A stretch of DNA of 18,722 bases from Actinomycetes bacterium. Lineage in GTDB: Bacteria; Actinomycetota; Actinomycetes; Propionibacteriales; Nocardioidaceae. Positions 1 through 7,023 of this stretch are shown piece by piece (within the stretch, counting starts at the first letter, position 1; the number at the start of each line of letters is the position of its first letter). A program made the translations under genes and the position numbers. The notes beneath the pieces are model-generated. The model saw nothing but the letters and a program-made list of their open reading frames with translations. It was not told where the DNA came from and made no database searches. The stretch is from positions 1 through 18,722 of the forward strand of contig JAEZEJ010000147.1 in the NCBI GenBank assembly GCA_023417775.1, in the 5' to 3' direction.

Positions 1-1578
1 CGCCTCGGCCTCGGCGACCGGGCGGCCCCCGGGAAGCAGGGTCGGCAGGCAGCCGGCATCGAGCGCACCGCGATCGCCCGCACGACGCGGCACCCAGGCG
101 AGACGGGCACCGCTGCGCCCGGCCAGATCGGCGGCGGCGCTCAGGCCACCGGGAAGCTGACCGAGCCGCTCCCCAGCCAGCACCACATCGGTACCGCTCA
201 ACGACAGTCGGGCGAGTGCCTCGGCCTCTCCTCCCGGAACGACGACCACGTGCTCGGCGTCGAGCTTGCGCAGGCCGCGCGTCAGGTGGCTCGCGAGGGC
301 GATGACCCGGGTGCCGTTCTTGACGGCCTTGCGGAGCCTCAGGAAGAGCGTGCCGGCCTCGTCCTCGGGGTCGAGCCCGACGAGGACGACCGTGCCGGCC
401 TGATCGAGATCCCGGTAGGTGATGCCCCGGCCGGAGCCCGCGACGTGATGGGAGAGGAAGGCCGTCTCCTCGTCGCTGACCGGGCGGGAGCGGAAGTCGA
501 TGTCATTCGTCCCGAGGGCCACCCGGGCGAACTTGGCGTAGGCGTAGGCATCCTCCAAGGTCAGCCGGCCCCCGGTGAGCACACCGGCGCGCGTGCCGGC
601 GAGACCGCGGGCCGCGACCGCGAGGGCTCCCGGCCAGGACATCGGCTGCAGCTCACCGGTCTCGGGATCGCGCACGAGCGGTGTGCGGAGCCGGTCCTCG
701 CGCGTGGACCAGGTGAAGGCGAAGCGATCCTTGTCGGTGATCCACTCCTCGTTGACCTCCGGATCGTCGCCGGCGAGCCGCCGCATGACCTTGCCGCGAC
801 GGTGGTCGACACGGATCGCCGCACCGCAGGCATCGTGCTCGGCGACCGAGGGGACGGAGACGAGGTCGAAGGGCCGCGACCGGAATCGGTAGTCGGCGCT
901 CGTGAGGGCACCGACCGGGCAGATCTGGATGGTGTTGCCGGAGAAATAGGAGTGGAAGGGCTCGCCATCGGCGATGCCGATCTGCTGCTGCGCGCCGCGC
1001 TCGAGCAGCGCGATGAAGGGATCTCCGGCGATCTCCTCGGAGAACCGCGTGCAGCGCTGGCAGAGGACGCAGCGCTCGCGGTCCAGGAGGACGTTCTCCG
1101 AGACGTTCACCGGCTTGGCGAAGAGACGCTTCGTCTCGATGAAGCGCGACTCGCCATTGCCGTGGCTCAGCGCCTGGTTCTGCAGAGGGCACTCGCCGCC
1201 TTTGTCGCACACCGGGCAGTCCAGCGGGTGATTGGCGAGCAGGAACTCCAGATTGCCGCGCTGCGCCTTGTCGGCGGAGGCGGAGGTCACCTGGGTGTTG
1301 ACGACCATGCCGGGGGCGACCTCGAGGGTGCAGGAGGCCTGGGGCTTGGGCATCCCGCGGCCGTTGCCGGCATCGGGGATCTCCACCAGGCACTGGCGGC
1401 AGGCGCCGACCGGCTCCAGCAGCGGGTGATCGCAGAAGCGCGGGATCTCGGTGCCGACCAGCTCCGCCGCGCGGATGACCAGCGTGCCCTTGGGGACGCT
1501 GACCTCGACATCGTCGATCGTCAGCGTGACGAGCTCGACGGGGGTGACCTCGGTCGACCCGGGTTCGGTGACGGTCAC
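1..1578 (-). CDS. nuoG: NADH-quinone oxidoreductase subunit G (3' end outside window)
   Basis: Large iron-sulfur subunit of the peripheral arm of complex I, carrying electrons from NuoF towards the quinone site; cytoplasmic, membrane-attached. The first 526 residues are visible. An N-terminal [2Fe-2S] ferredoxin domain has C49, C60, C63, C83 (GACRQCLVE). The N5 motif has H117, C121, C124, C130 (HPLDCPVCDKGGEC). The next [4Fe-4S] site has C170, C173, C176 and C220 (CVLCQRC ... ICPVGAL). A molybdopterin-oxidoreductase-like domain follows from about residue 240. The four cysteines that hold cluster N7 in E. coli NuoG are absent: the expected CxxCxxxC stretch reads VAEHDACGAA (residues 245-254), and the fourth position is T281. 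The GTG start at 1578 overlaps the nuoF stop as GTGA, so translation is probably coupled. The real frame is open to the left edge; the C-terminus and probably nuoH-N lie outside. Confidence 0.95.
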   Translation of the reverse strand, partial: MTVTEPGSTEVTPVELVTLTIDDVEVSVPKGTLVIRAAELVGTEIPRFCDHPLLEPVGACRQCLVEIPDAGNGRGMPKPQASCTLEVAPGMVVNTQVTSASADKAQRGNLEFLLANHPLDCPVCDKGGECPLQNQALSHGNGESRFIETKRLFAKPVNVSENVLLDRERCVLCQRCTRFSEEIAGDPFIALLERGAQQQIGIADGEPFHSYFSGNTIQICPVGALTSADYRFRSRPFDLVSVPSVAEHDACGAAIRVDHRRGKVMRRLAGDDPEVNEEWITDKDRFAFTWSTREDRLRTPLVRDPETGELQPMSWPGALAVAARGLAGTRAGVLTGGRLTLEDAYAYAKFARVALGTNDIDFRSRPVSDEETAFLSHHVAGSGRGITYRDLDQAGTVVLVGLDPEDEAGTLFLRLRKAVKNGTRVIALASHLTRGLRKLDAEHVVVVPGGEAEALARLSLSGTDVVLAGERLGQLPGGLSAAADLAGRSGARLAWVPRRAGDRGALDAGCLPTLLPGGRPVAEAEA

Positions 1579-2888
1579 GACGCGACCCCCTCCTTGGCGA
1601 ACAGCGTGGATGCCGCCGGAGGGAACAGCTCCCACGACGGTGTGGTCATCGCGGCCTCGAACTCCTCGCGGAAGTACTCGATGGCCGAGGTGATCGGGCT
1701 GGTGGCACCGTCGCCGAGGGCGCAGAACGAGCGCCCCAGGATATTCGAGCAGAGATCCTGCAGGAGCTCGATATCGCCGGGCTGGCCCGCTCCCTGGTCG
1801 AGGCGCCGCAGGATCTGGACCATCCACCAGGTGCCCTCACGGCAGGGCGTGCACTTGCCGCAGGACTCGTGCTTGTAGAACTCGGTCCACCGCAGCACGG
1901 CCCGCACCACGGAGGTGGTCTGGTCGAAGACCTGGAGGGCCTTGGTGCCGAGCATCGAGCCGGCCGCGCTGACGCCCTCGTAGTCGAGCGGGATGTCGAG
2001 GTGCTCGGCGGTGAGGATCGGCGTGGAGGACCCGCCCGGGGTCCAGAACTTGAGCTCCGCCCCCTCGCGCATACCGCCGCCGAGCTCCAGAAGCTCGCGC
2101 AGGGTGATGCCGAGCGGGGCCTCGTACTGGCCGGGGCGGCGCACATGGCCCGAGAGCGAGTAGAGGGTGAATCCCTTGCTCTTCTCGCTGCCCATCGAGC
2201 CGAACCACTCGATGCCGCCCCGCACGATGGCCGGGACCGAGGCGATCGACTCGACATTGTTGATGACGGTCGGCGAGGCGTACAGGCCCGCGACGGCCGG
2301 GAACGGGGGGCGCAGCCGGGGCTGGCCGCGGCGGCCCTCCAGGGAGTCCAGCAGCGCGGTCTCCTCACCGCAGATGTAGGCGCCGGCGCCGGCGTGCACG
2401 ACGATGTCGAGATTCGTGCCCGAGCCGTGGATGTCGGTGCCGAGGTGACCGGCCTCGTAGGCCTCGCGCACGGCGGCGCGCAGGCGCCGGACCACGTGCA
2501 GCACCTCACCGCGCACGTAGATGAAGGCCTTCTCGGCACGAATCGCGCGCGAGGAGATGATGATGCCCTCGACGAGGGTGTGCGGCGAGGCCATCATCAG
2601 CGGGATGTCCTTGCACGTGCCCGGCTCGGACTCATCGGCATTGACGACGAGGTACTTGGGCTTGGGGTTGTCCTGGGGGATGAAGGACCACTTCATCCCG
2701 GTCGGGAAGCCTGCGCCGCCACGTCCGCGCAGGCCGGAGTCCTTGACCAGGGCGATGAGGTCGTCGGGGGCCATCTGCAGCGCCTGCTTCAGCGCCTCGT
2801 AGCCGCCGCGCCGCTCATAGGCCGCGAGGGTCCAAGCGCGGTCCTCATCCCAGTTGTCCGTCAAGACCGGTGTCAGCGTGTCAGTCAT
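1575..2888 (-). CDS. nuoF: NADH-quinone oxidoreductase subunit F (NADH- and FMN-binding)
   Basis: Entry point of electrons into complex I: oxidises NADH on FMN and passes electrons to cluster N3. 437 residues, normal for the family. The FMN/NADH-binding glycine-rich loop is RGRGGAGFPTGMKW (about 54-67), and the flavin-site segment ICGEETALLDSLEG is further on. The C-terminal [4Fe-4S] motif is ESCGKCTPCREG with C343, C346, C349 plus C389 (GRSFCALGDGA). ATG at 2888 was chosen because MTDTLTP starts the family-like sequence and GGGAGG lies just upstream. The longer open frame beyond it is the out-of-frame shadow of nuoE. The start overlaps the nuoE stop by 8 nt (ATGACTGA), and the stop overlaps the nuoG start as GTGA. 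Confidence 0.97.
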   Translation of the reverse strand: MTDTLTPVLTDNWDEDRAWTLAAYERRGGYEALKQALQMAPDDLIALVKDSGLRGRGGAGFPTGMKWSFIPQDNPKPKYLVVNADESEPGTCKDIPLMMASPHTLVEGIIISSRAIRAEKAFIYVRGEVLHVVRRLRAAVREAYEAGHLGTDIHGSGTNLDIVVHAGAGAYICGEETALLDSLEGRRGQPRLRPPFPAVAGLYASPTVINNVESIASVPAIVRGGIEWFGSMGSEKSKGFTLYSLSGHVRRPGQYEAPLGITLRELLELGGGMREGAELKFWTPGGSSTPILTAEHLDIPLDYEGVSAAGSMLGTKALQVFDQTTSVVRAVLRWTEFYKHESCGKCTPCREGTWWMVQILRRLDQGAGQPGDIELLQDLCSNILGRSFCALGDGATSPITSAIEYFREEFEAAMTTPSWELFPPAASTLFAKEGVAS

Positions 2889-3750
2889 CGCCCTTGCCTC
2901 CCTTGGTGTCGGCGGGGGACTCCTCGGCCACCGTCTCGGCCTCGGCGCGCTGCGTATCGGCCTCGGCCTCCGCCTGCGCCTTGGACTCGCCACCCCGGCC
3001 GGTGCCGGCATCGGTCTCATAGGAGGGGGCCGTCCAGTCGCGCTCCCGGGCGATCGCGAGACCGACCAGGGAGGGTCCGGCGGCGGCGGGGCCCTCGTCG
3101 GCCCGTCCGTCCTCGAAGCCCGCGAGCACGCGCTCGGCCTCACGCCAGGAGGTGATCTGCGCGCCGCGGGTCGCCTGCACCGGCTCACCGGTACGCAGGC
3201 GGTCGACGACCTCGACGGCGGACTCCGGGGTCTGCTGGTCGAAGAACTCCCAGTTGACCATCATCACCGGCGCGAAATCGCAGGCCGCATTGCACTCGAC
3301 CCGTTCGAGGGTGATCTGGCCGTCCTCGCTCGTCTCGTCGTTGCCGATGTCGAGATGTCCGCAGAGTCGTTCGAAGATCTCATCGCCGCCCATGATCGCG
3401 CAGAGCGTGTTGGTGCAGACGCCCACGTGATGCGTGCCCATCGGCTTGCGCTTGTACATGGTGTAGAAGGTCGCGACCGCCGAGACCTCGGCATCGCTGA
3501 GCCCCAGCACCTCGGCACAGGTCGCGATCCCCTCGCTGGTCACCCGCCCCTGCACCGACTGCACCAGGTGCAGCATCGGCAGCAGCGCCGACCGCGCCTC
3601 GGGGTAACGGTCGGCCAGGGACCGCAGCTCCGCCACGGTCGCGGGGCCGATGGCCGGGTCGAAGGGCGTCTCCTCGCCGGTCGGCGTGTCGGTCACCATG
3701 CCTTCGACGGGATCCGGCAGCGGCGACTGGCCCGGGTCGTTCGTGGTCAT
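2881..3750 (-). CDS. nuoE: NADH-quinone oxidoreductase subunit E ([2Fe-2S] N1a), with long acidic tail
   Basis: 24-kDa-type thioredoxin-fold subunit of the NADH-dehydrogenase module, carrying the off-path cluster N1a next to NuoF. 289 residues. The ligands are C112 and C117 (VGVCTNTLC) and C153 and C157 (VECNAAC). The family core (about 35-200) includes ATFYTMYKRKPMG. The C-terminal 80-90 residues form an Ala/Glu/Asp/Thr-rich, presumably disordered tail absent from short NuoE proteins such as the E. coli one. The ATG at 3750 overlaps the nuoD stop as ATGA. An internal Met18 is a less likely start because it would break this coupling. Confidence 0.96.
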   Translation of the reverse strand: MTTNDPGQSPLPDPVEGMVTDTPTGEETPFDPAIGPATVAELRSLADRYPEARSALLPMLHLVQSVQGRVTSEGIATCAEVLGLSDAEVSAVATFYTMYKRKPMGTHHVGVCTNTLCAIMGGDEIFERLCGHLDIGNDETSEDGQITLERVECNAACDFAPVMMVNWEFFDQQTPESAVEVVDRLRTGEPVQATRGAQITSWREAERVLAGFEDGRADEGPAAAGPSLVGLAIARERDWTAPSYETDAGTGRGGESKAQAEAEADTQRAEAETVAEESPADTKGGKGDD

Positions 3751-5081
3751 CGGTCAACGCCTCCCATCACGGGATCGATGGACGCGACGGCGACGATGAC
3801 GTCCGAGAGCATCGCGCCCTCGCACATCGCGGCGACCGCCTGCAGGTTCACGAAGGAGGGATCCCGGAAGTGGGCCCGGTAAGGCCGGGTGCCGCCGTCG
3901 GACACCACATGGCAGCCGATGACGCCCTTGGGCGACTCGATCTCCGCCCACGCCTGGCCGGTGGGGACCCGGAAACCCTCGGTGACGATCTTGAAGTGGT
4001 GGATGAGCGCTTCCATCGACTCGCCCATGATGTGCTTGATGTGCTCAGGCGAGTTGCCTTGGCCATCGGCGCCGACCGACAGCTGGGCGGGCCAGGCGAT
4101 CTTCTTGTCGGCGACCATGACCGGCTCGCCCTCGCTGGCCTCCAGACGGTCGATGCACTGCTCGACGATCCGCAGCGACTGATCCATCTCGTCGAGGCGG
4201 ATCCGGAAGCGGCCGTAGGAGTCGGGCTCGTTGCGGGTGATGACCTCGAAGTCGTAGGTCTCGTACCCGAAATAGGGCCGCTTCTTGCGCAGGTCCCAGT
4301 CGTAGCCGGTGGCGCGCAGCGGCGGACCGGTCACGCCGAGGGCGAGACAGGCGGAGAGGTCGAGGTGGCCGACCTCCATCAACCGACCTTTGAAGATCGG
4401 ATTGGCATTGCAGAGCGCCGCGTACTCGGGAAGGCGCTTCTTCAGCAGGGCGACGGTGTCGCGGAGCTGCTGGATCGAGCCATCGGGCAGATCCTGGGCG
4501 ACACCCCCGGGGCGGATGTAGGCATGGTTCATCCGCAGGCCCGTGATGGCCTCGAAGACCTTGAGGATCTCCTCGCGGTCGCGGAATCCGCAGGTCATGA
4601 CGGTCAGGGCGCCGAGCTCCATGCCCCCCGTGGCGATCGCGATGAGGTGCGAGGAGATGCGGTTGAGCTCCAGCAGCAGGACCCGCAGGACCTGGGCACG
4701 CTCGGGGATGTCCTCGGTGATGCCGAGGAGCTTCTCGACACCGTGGACGTAGACCGCCTCATTGGAGAAGGGGGCGACGTAGTCCATGCGCGTACAGAAG
4801 GTCACACCCTGGGTCCAGGTGCGGAACTCCATGTTCTTCTCGATGCCGGTGTGCAGATAGCCGATGCCGGCGCGGGCACCGCGCACCCGTTCGCCGTCGA
4901 TCTCGAGGATCAGGCGCAGCACACCGTGGGTGGAAGGATGCTGCGGACCCATGTTGACGACGAGGGTGTCGCCTTCGATGCCCTCGACGTCGATGGAGTC
5001 CCAGTCCTGTCCGGTGACATTGAAGACCGGACCCTCGGGGGTCTCGGTGGTGCCCGCGTACGGGTCGTCGTGGATGGTCAT
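3747..5081 (-). CDS. nuoD: NADH-quinone oxidoreductase subunit D (49-kDa-type, quinone site)
   Basis: Derived from the [NiFe]-hydrogenase large subunit; with NuoB it forms the quinone-reduction chamber at the membrane interface. 444 residues. Family signatures: NMGPQHPSTHGVLR near residue 45, the GYLHTGIEKNMEFRTW segment, IGCHVVSDGGTRPYR near the C-terminus, and the final SIDPVMGGVDR. Start: ATG at 5081 (MTIHDDPY), with GGGAGG about 11 nt upstream; an in-frame GTG three codons earlier is too close to that ribosome site. This is the only nuo gene here not overlapping its canonical neighbour. It lies 190 bp after nuoC, but its ATG overlaps (ATGA) the stop of the small frame at 5078-5275. The stop overlaps the nuoE start. 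Confidence 0.97.
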   Translation of the reverse strand: MTIHDDPYAGTTETPEGPVFNVTGQDWDSIDVEGIEGDTLVVNMGPQHPSTHGVLRLILEIDGERVRGARAGIGYLHTGIEKNMEFRTWTQGVTFCTRMDYVAPFSNEAVYVHGVEKLLGITEDIPERAQVLRVLLLELNRISSHLIAIATGGMELGALTVMTCGFRDREEILKVFEAITGLRMNHAYIRPGGVAQDLPDGSIQQLRDTVALLKKRLPEYAALCNANPIFKGRLMEVGHLDLSACLALGVTGPPLRATGYDWDLRKKRPYFGYETYDFEVITRNEPDSYGRFRIRLDEMDQSLRIVEQCIDRLEASEGEPVMVADKKIAWPAQLSVGADGQGNSPEHIKHIMGESMEALIHHFKIVTEGFRVPTGQAWAEIESPKGVIGCHVVSDGGTRPYRAHFRDPSFVNLQAVAAMCEGAMLSDVIVAVASIDPVMGGVDR

Positions 5082-5275
5082 CGGATGCACGACCTCCCTG
5101 TTCCGGTGGTGGTCTCGACTGTCCCCTCGGAGGTCGAAGGAACGAACTCGTGACGGCGTATCGACGCCACGCAGCCGCTCATGAGTAGCTCCTGCGCCCG
5201 TTCGGGGGCCGCCCCGCGAGCGGAGCGAGCAGGACGGCAGAGCGTGCCGCCCTTGAACTCGGTAGACCGCTTCAT
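5078..5275 (-). CDS. small 65-codon spacer ORF bridging nuoC and nuoD (function unknown)
   Basis: The frame starts with ATG inside the nuoC stop (shared ATGA, 5272-5275) and ends with TGA inside the nuoD start (shared ATGA, 5078-5081). It therefore exactly fills the only gap in the otherwise overlapping nuo chain. The predicted peptide begins MKRSTEFKGGT, is Arg/Ser/Thr-rich and has no recognised domain. Part of it is the duplicated nuoC 3' end read in a shifted frame; the rest is repeat-element sequence. I infer that the peptide itself may be meaningless while the act of translation could carry ribosomes from nuoC to nuoD. It could equally be chance, or an annotator's artefact. Confidence 0.35.
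   Translation of the reverse strand: MKRSTEFKGGTLCRPARSARGAAPERAQELLMSGCVASIRRHEFVPSTSEGTVETTTGTGRSCIR
5105..5174. repeat. degenerate interspersed palindromic element, copy 1
   Basis: Intergenic sequence just upstream of nuoD, built of GGTGGTGGTCTCGAC, a block reading GAAGGAACGA and a small perfect hairpin GGCGT-ATCG-ACGCC (5155-5168), followed by CACGC. The same word order (a GAGGAACGA block, then GCGTAGCGAGACCACGC) occurs at 9192-9226, so the two look like diverged copies of one family. It resembles the GGTGGTCGA...TCGAGACCACC intergenic palindromes I recall from other actinobacteria. Copy number in this genome cannot be judged here. Confidence 0.5.
5179..5260 (-). repeat. degraded duplicate of the nuoC 3' end
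   Basis: 5179-5197 is identical (19 nt) to 5272-5290, and 5243-5260 is identical (18 nt) to 5307-5324, the true nuoC end. Between the arms this copy has about 29 extra bases (about 5212-5241) containing GCGAGCGGAGCGAGC, itself nearly self-complementary and absent from the functional copy. The simplest reading is a tandem duplication of the nuoC tail followed by a small insertion and drift. The copy retains the ATGA of the stop region at 5180-5183, but it is no longer in the nuoC frame. Confidence 0.8.
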
Positions 5276-5324
5276 GAGTAGCTCCTGCGCTCGTCGGGGG
5301 CCGGGATCGTGCCGCCCTTGAACT
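5272..5324 (-). repeat. nuoC 3' end, parent copy of the tandem duplication
   Basis: Last 53 bp of functional nuoC (EFKGGT to stop). It is the partner of the degraded copy at 5179-5260, at an offset of 93 bp on the left arm and 64 bp on the right arm. Confidence 0.8.
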
Positions 5325-6021
5325 CCACGGGGATGCCGCCCAGCGGGTAGTCCTTGCGCTGGGGATGGCCGGGCCAGTCATCGGGCATGAGGATGCGCGT
5401 GAGCGCCGGATGCCCGTCGAAGACGATGCCGAACATGTCCCAGGTCTCGCGCTCGTGCCAGTCGGCGGTGGGGTAGATCGGCGCGACGCTGGGGATGTGC
5501 GGATCGTCATCGGGTGCGACGACCTCGAGCCGGATGTGGCGATTGTGCGTCATCGAGGTGAGTTCGTAGACGGCGTGCAGCTCGCGCCCGGTCTCCTCCG
5601 GGTAGTGCACGCCGCTGACGCTCGCGCAGAACTCGAAGCGCAGGCCGGGGTCGTTGCGCAGATGGGTGACGGTCGTCAGCAGCAGGTGCCGGCGGATGAA
5701 GAAGGTGATCTCGCCGCGGTCGACGACGACCTTCTCGATCGCCTCGGTCAGGCCCTCGCCGCCGACGAGACGCTCGGCGACGTCGTCGTACCAGCCGCCA
5801 TAGGGCGGGGCGCTGGCGCCCGGCATGACCACGGGGCGGCGCAGGCCGCCGAAGCCGCTGGTGTCGCCGGTGCCGTGGACGCCGAACGAGCCTTCGCGGA
5901 CCTCGACGATCTCCAGGTCGCGCGCCTCGGAGTGTTCGAGCTCGCCCTGCGTCTCGTGCGAGGGATCCTGGGTGCGGTCGGCATCGGTGGGGGCGGGGTC
6001 CTGGGGCTTGTCGTCGCTCAC
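5272..6021 (-). CDS. nuoC: NADH-quinone oxidoreductase subunit C (30-kDa type)
   Basis: Connects the hydrogenase-like module (NuoB/D) to the NADH module. 249 residues. The family signatures are WHERETWDMFGIVFDGHP and GHPQRKDYPLGGIPVEFKG near the C-terminus. The first 60-70 residues are hydrophilic, rich in Asp/Glu/Pro and probably disordered. Start: GTG at 6021, overlapping the nuoB stop as GTGA. The final codons (EFKGGTIPAPDERRSYS) are the source of a duplicated remnant immediately downstream, and its TGA shares ATGA with the 65-codon frame leading to nuoD. Confidence 0.96.
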   Translation of the reverse strand: MSDDKPQDPAPTDADRTQDPSHETQGELEHSEARDLEIVEVREGSFGVHGTGDTSGFGGLRRPVVMPGASAPPYGGWYDDVAERLVGGEGLTEAIEKVVVDRGEITFFIRRHLLLTTVTHLRNDPGLRFEFCASVSGVHYPEETGRELHAVYELTSMTHNRHIRLEVVAPDDDPHIPSVAPIYPTADWHERETWDMFGIVFDGHPALTRILMPDDWPGHPQRKDYPLGGIPVEFKGGTIPAPDERRSYS

Positions 6022-6572
6022 CGCATGAGTCCCTTCATCGCGGAGGTGGGGGCCGCCGCGAGCTTCTCCCGCTCGGTCTCGGCGATCTCACGCTGCTTGT
6101 CCGCGCCGAGATTGCCGTGCTGGACCTTGTCGTGGATCTTGAAGATCGCGTCGATGAGCATCTCGGGGCGCGGCGGGCACCCGGGCAGATACATGTCGAC
6201 CGGCACGACGTGGTCGACGCCCTGGACGATGGCGTAGTTGTTGAACATGCCTCCGGAGCTGGCGCAGACGCCCATCGCGAGCACCCACTTGGGTCCGGGC
6301 ATCTGGTCGTAGATCTGCCGCAGCACGGGGGCCATCTTCTGACTCACCCGGCCGGCGACGATCATCAGATCAGCCTGGCGCGGGCTGGGTCGGAAGACCT
6401 CCATGCCGAAGCGCGAGGAGTCGTAACGCGGGGCACCGAAGGTCATCATCTCGATGGCGCAGCAGGCCAGGCCGAAGGTGGCCGGCCACATCGAGGCCTT
6501 ACGGAAGTACCCGGCGAGCCCTTCGACCGTGGAGAGCAGTACGCCGCTCGGGAGCTTCTCTTCGAGTCCCAT
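6018..6572 (-). CDS. nuoB: NADH-quinone oxidoreductase subunit B (cluster N2)
   Basis: Carries the terminal [4Fe-4S] cluster N2 that reduces the quinone. 184 residues from ATG 6572 (MGLEEKLPSG). Ligands: the tandem pair C37-C38 (FGLACCAIEMM), C103 (GVCASSGGMF) and C132 (LPGCPPRPE), all present. A start ten codons upstream is open, but it lies inside nuoA and would lengthen the N-terminus beyond the usual MGLEEK-type start. The chosen ATG overlaps the nuoA stop by one base (TGATG). The stop overlaps the nuoC GTG. Confidence 0.97.
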   Translation of the reverse strand: MGLEEKLPSGVLLSTVEGLAGYFRKASMWPATFGLACCAIEMMTFGAPRYDSSRFGMEVFRPSPRQADLMIVAGRVSQKMAPVLRQIYDQMPGPKWVLAMGVCASSGGMFNNYAIVQGVDHVVPVDMYLPGCPPRPEMLIDAIFKIHDKVQHGNLGADKQREIAETEREKLAAAPTSAMKGLMR

Positions 6573-6931
6573 CAGGACCACTCCATTCCGCCACGACGCC
6601 ATTCGTAGACGTAGGCGATGGTGATGTTGACGAGGAACAGCATGACGGCGAAGAAGGCGAACCAGCTCAACTGATCGAAGGCGACCGCGAAGGGGTAGAG
6701 GAACACGATCTCGATATCGAAGATGATGAACATCATCGCGGTGAAGAAGTACTTGATCGAGACGCGTCCACCCCCCTCGGGCAGCGGGCTCGGCGCGATG
6801 CCGGACTCGTAGCGATCCAGCTTGGCGCGGTTGTAGCGCTTGGGTCCCGTGAACGGGGCAATGACCACGCTGAACATCGCGAACGCGACAGCGATGGCAC
6901 CGAGCACCAAGATCGGCACGTATTCGTTCAC
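6572..6931 (-). CDS. nuoA: NADH-quinone oxidoreductase subunit A (membrane arm)
   Basis: Small membrane subunit at the junction of the peripheral and membrane arms. 119 residues with three hydrophobic segments: about 5-27, 61-84 and 88-109. The conserved loop is RYESGIAP (40-47), and FDIEIVFLYP (71-80) has the acidic residues expected in the second helix. Start: GTG at 6931, with GGGAGGT ending four bases or so before it; the upstream in-frame sequence (PPSSPGRRVAS...) does not look like NuoA and crosses the operator. First gene of the operon, 199 bp from the menG stop on the same strand. Confidence 0.95.
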   Translation of the reverse strand: MNEYVPILVLGAIAVAFAMFSVVIAPFTGPKRYNRAKLDRYESGIAPSPLPEGGGRVSIKYFFTAMMFIIFDIEIVFLYPFAVAFDQLSWFAFFAVMLFLVNITIAYVYEWRRGGMEWS

Positions 6932-6959
6932 GACACCTCCCACTCTCGTCGGGGCGACT

Positions 6960-6977
6960 TTGTGAAGAGCTTCACAC
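6960..6977. promoter_or_regulatory. Rex-like (redox) operator upstream of nuoA
   Basis: TTGTGAAGAGCTTCACAC contains a perfect 7-bp inverted repeat around AG (6961-6976). It matches the Rex operator pattern TTGTGAA-N4-TTCACAA at 13 of 14 defined bases. Rex senses NADH/NAD+, and in Streptomyces it is known to regulate respiratory genes including nuo. The site ends 29 bp before the nuoA start and would lie just downstream of the candidate -10, a position suited to repression. It also fits the CRP/GlxR consensus TGTGA-N6-TCACA exactly, so the binder is inferred, not proven. Confidence 0.6.
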
Positions 6978-6992
6978 AAACCGTCAGACGCC

Positions 6993-7023
6993 ACTCTACG
7001 ACCCGGCGACGACGGGGGTGTAA
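6993..7023 (-). promoter_or_regulatory. candidate nuoA promoter
   Basis: On the minus strand TTACAC (7018-7023) and TAGAGT (6993-6998) could be -35 and -10 elements with a long 19-bp spacer. This would put the transcript start near 6986. The CRP/GlxR-like site then overlaps the -35 and the Rex-like site follows the start. Weak, position-based call. Confidence 0.3.

Noticed and set aside
250..1878. 542-codon plus-strand open frame opposite nuoG/nuoF
   Set aside because: Antisense shadow: the minus strand encodes clear NuoG and NuoF with intact cofactor motifs, and the plus frame has the Arg/Gly/Ala/Asp-rich, domainless composition typical of high-GC mirror frames.
2854..5153. Long plus-strand frames opposite nuoE and nuoD (342 and 427 codons)
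   Set aside because: Mirror frames of confidently identified nuo genes, with no start signals or family motifs.
6573..6602. NuoB start ten codons earlier (MASWRNGVVL)
   Set aside because: It would lie within nuoA and add residues not expected in NuoB; MGLEEK at 6572 with the TGATG junction fits better.
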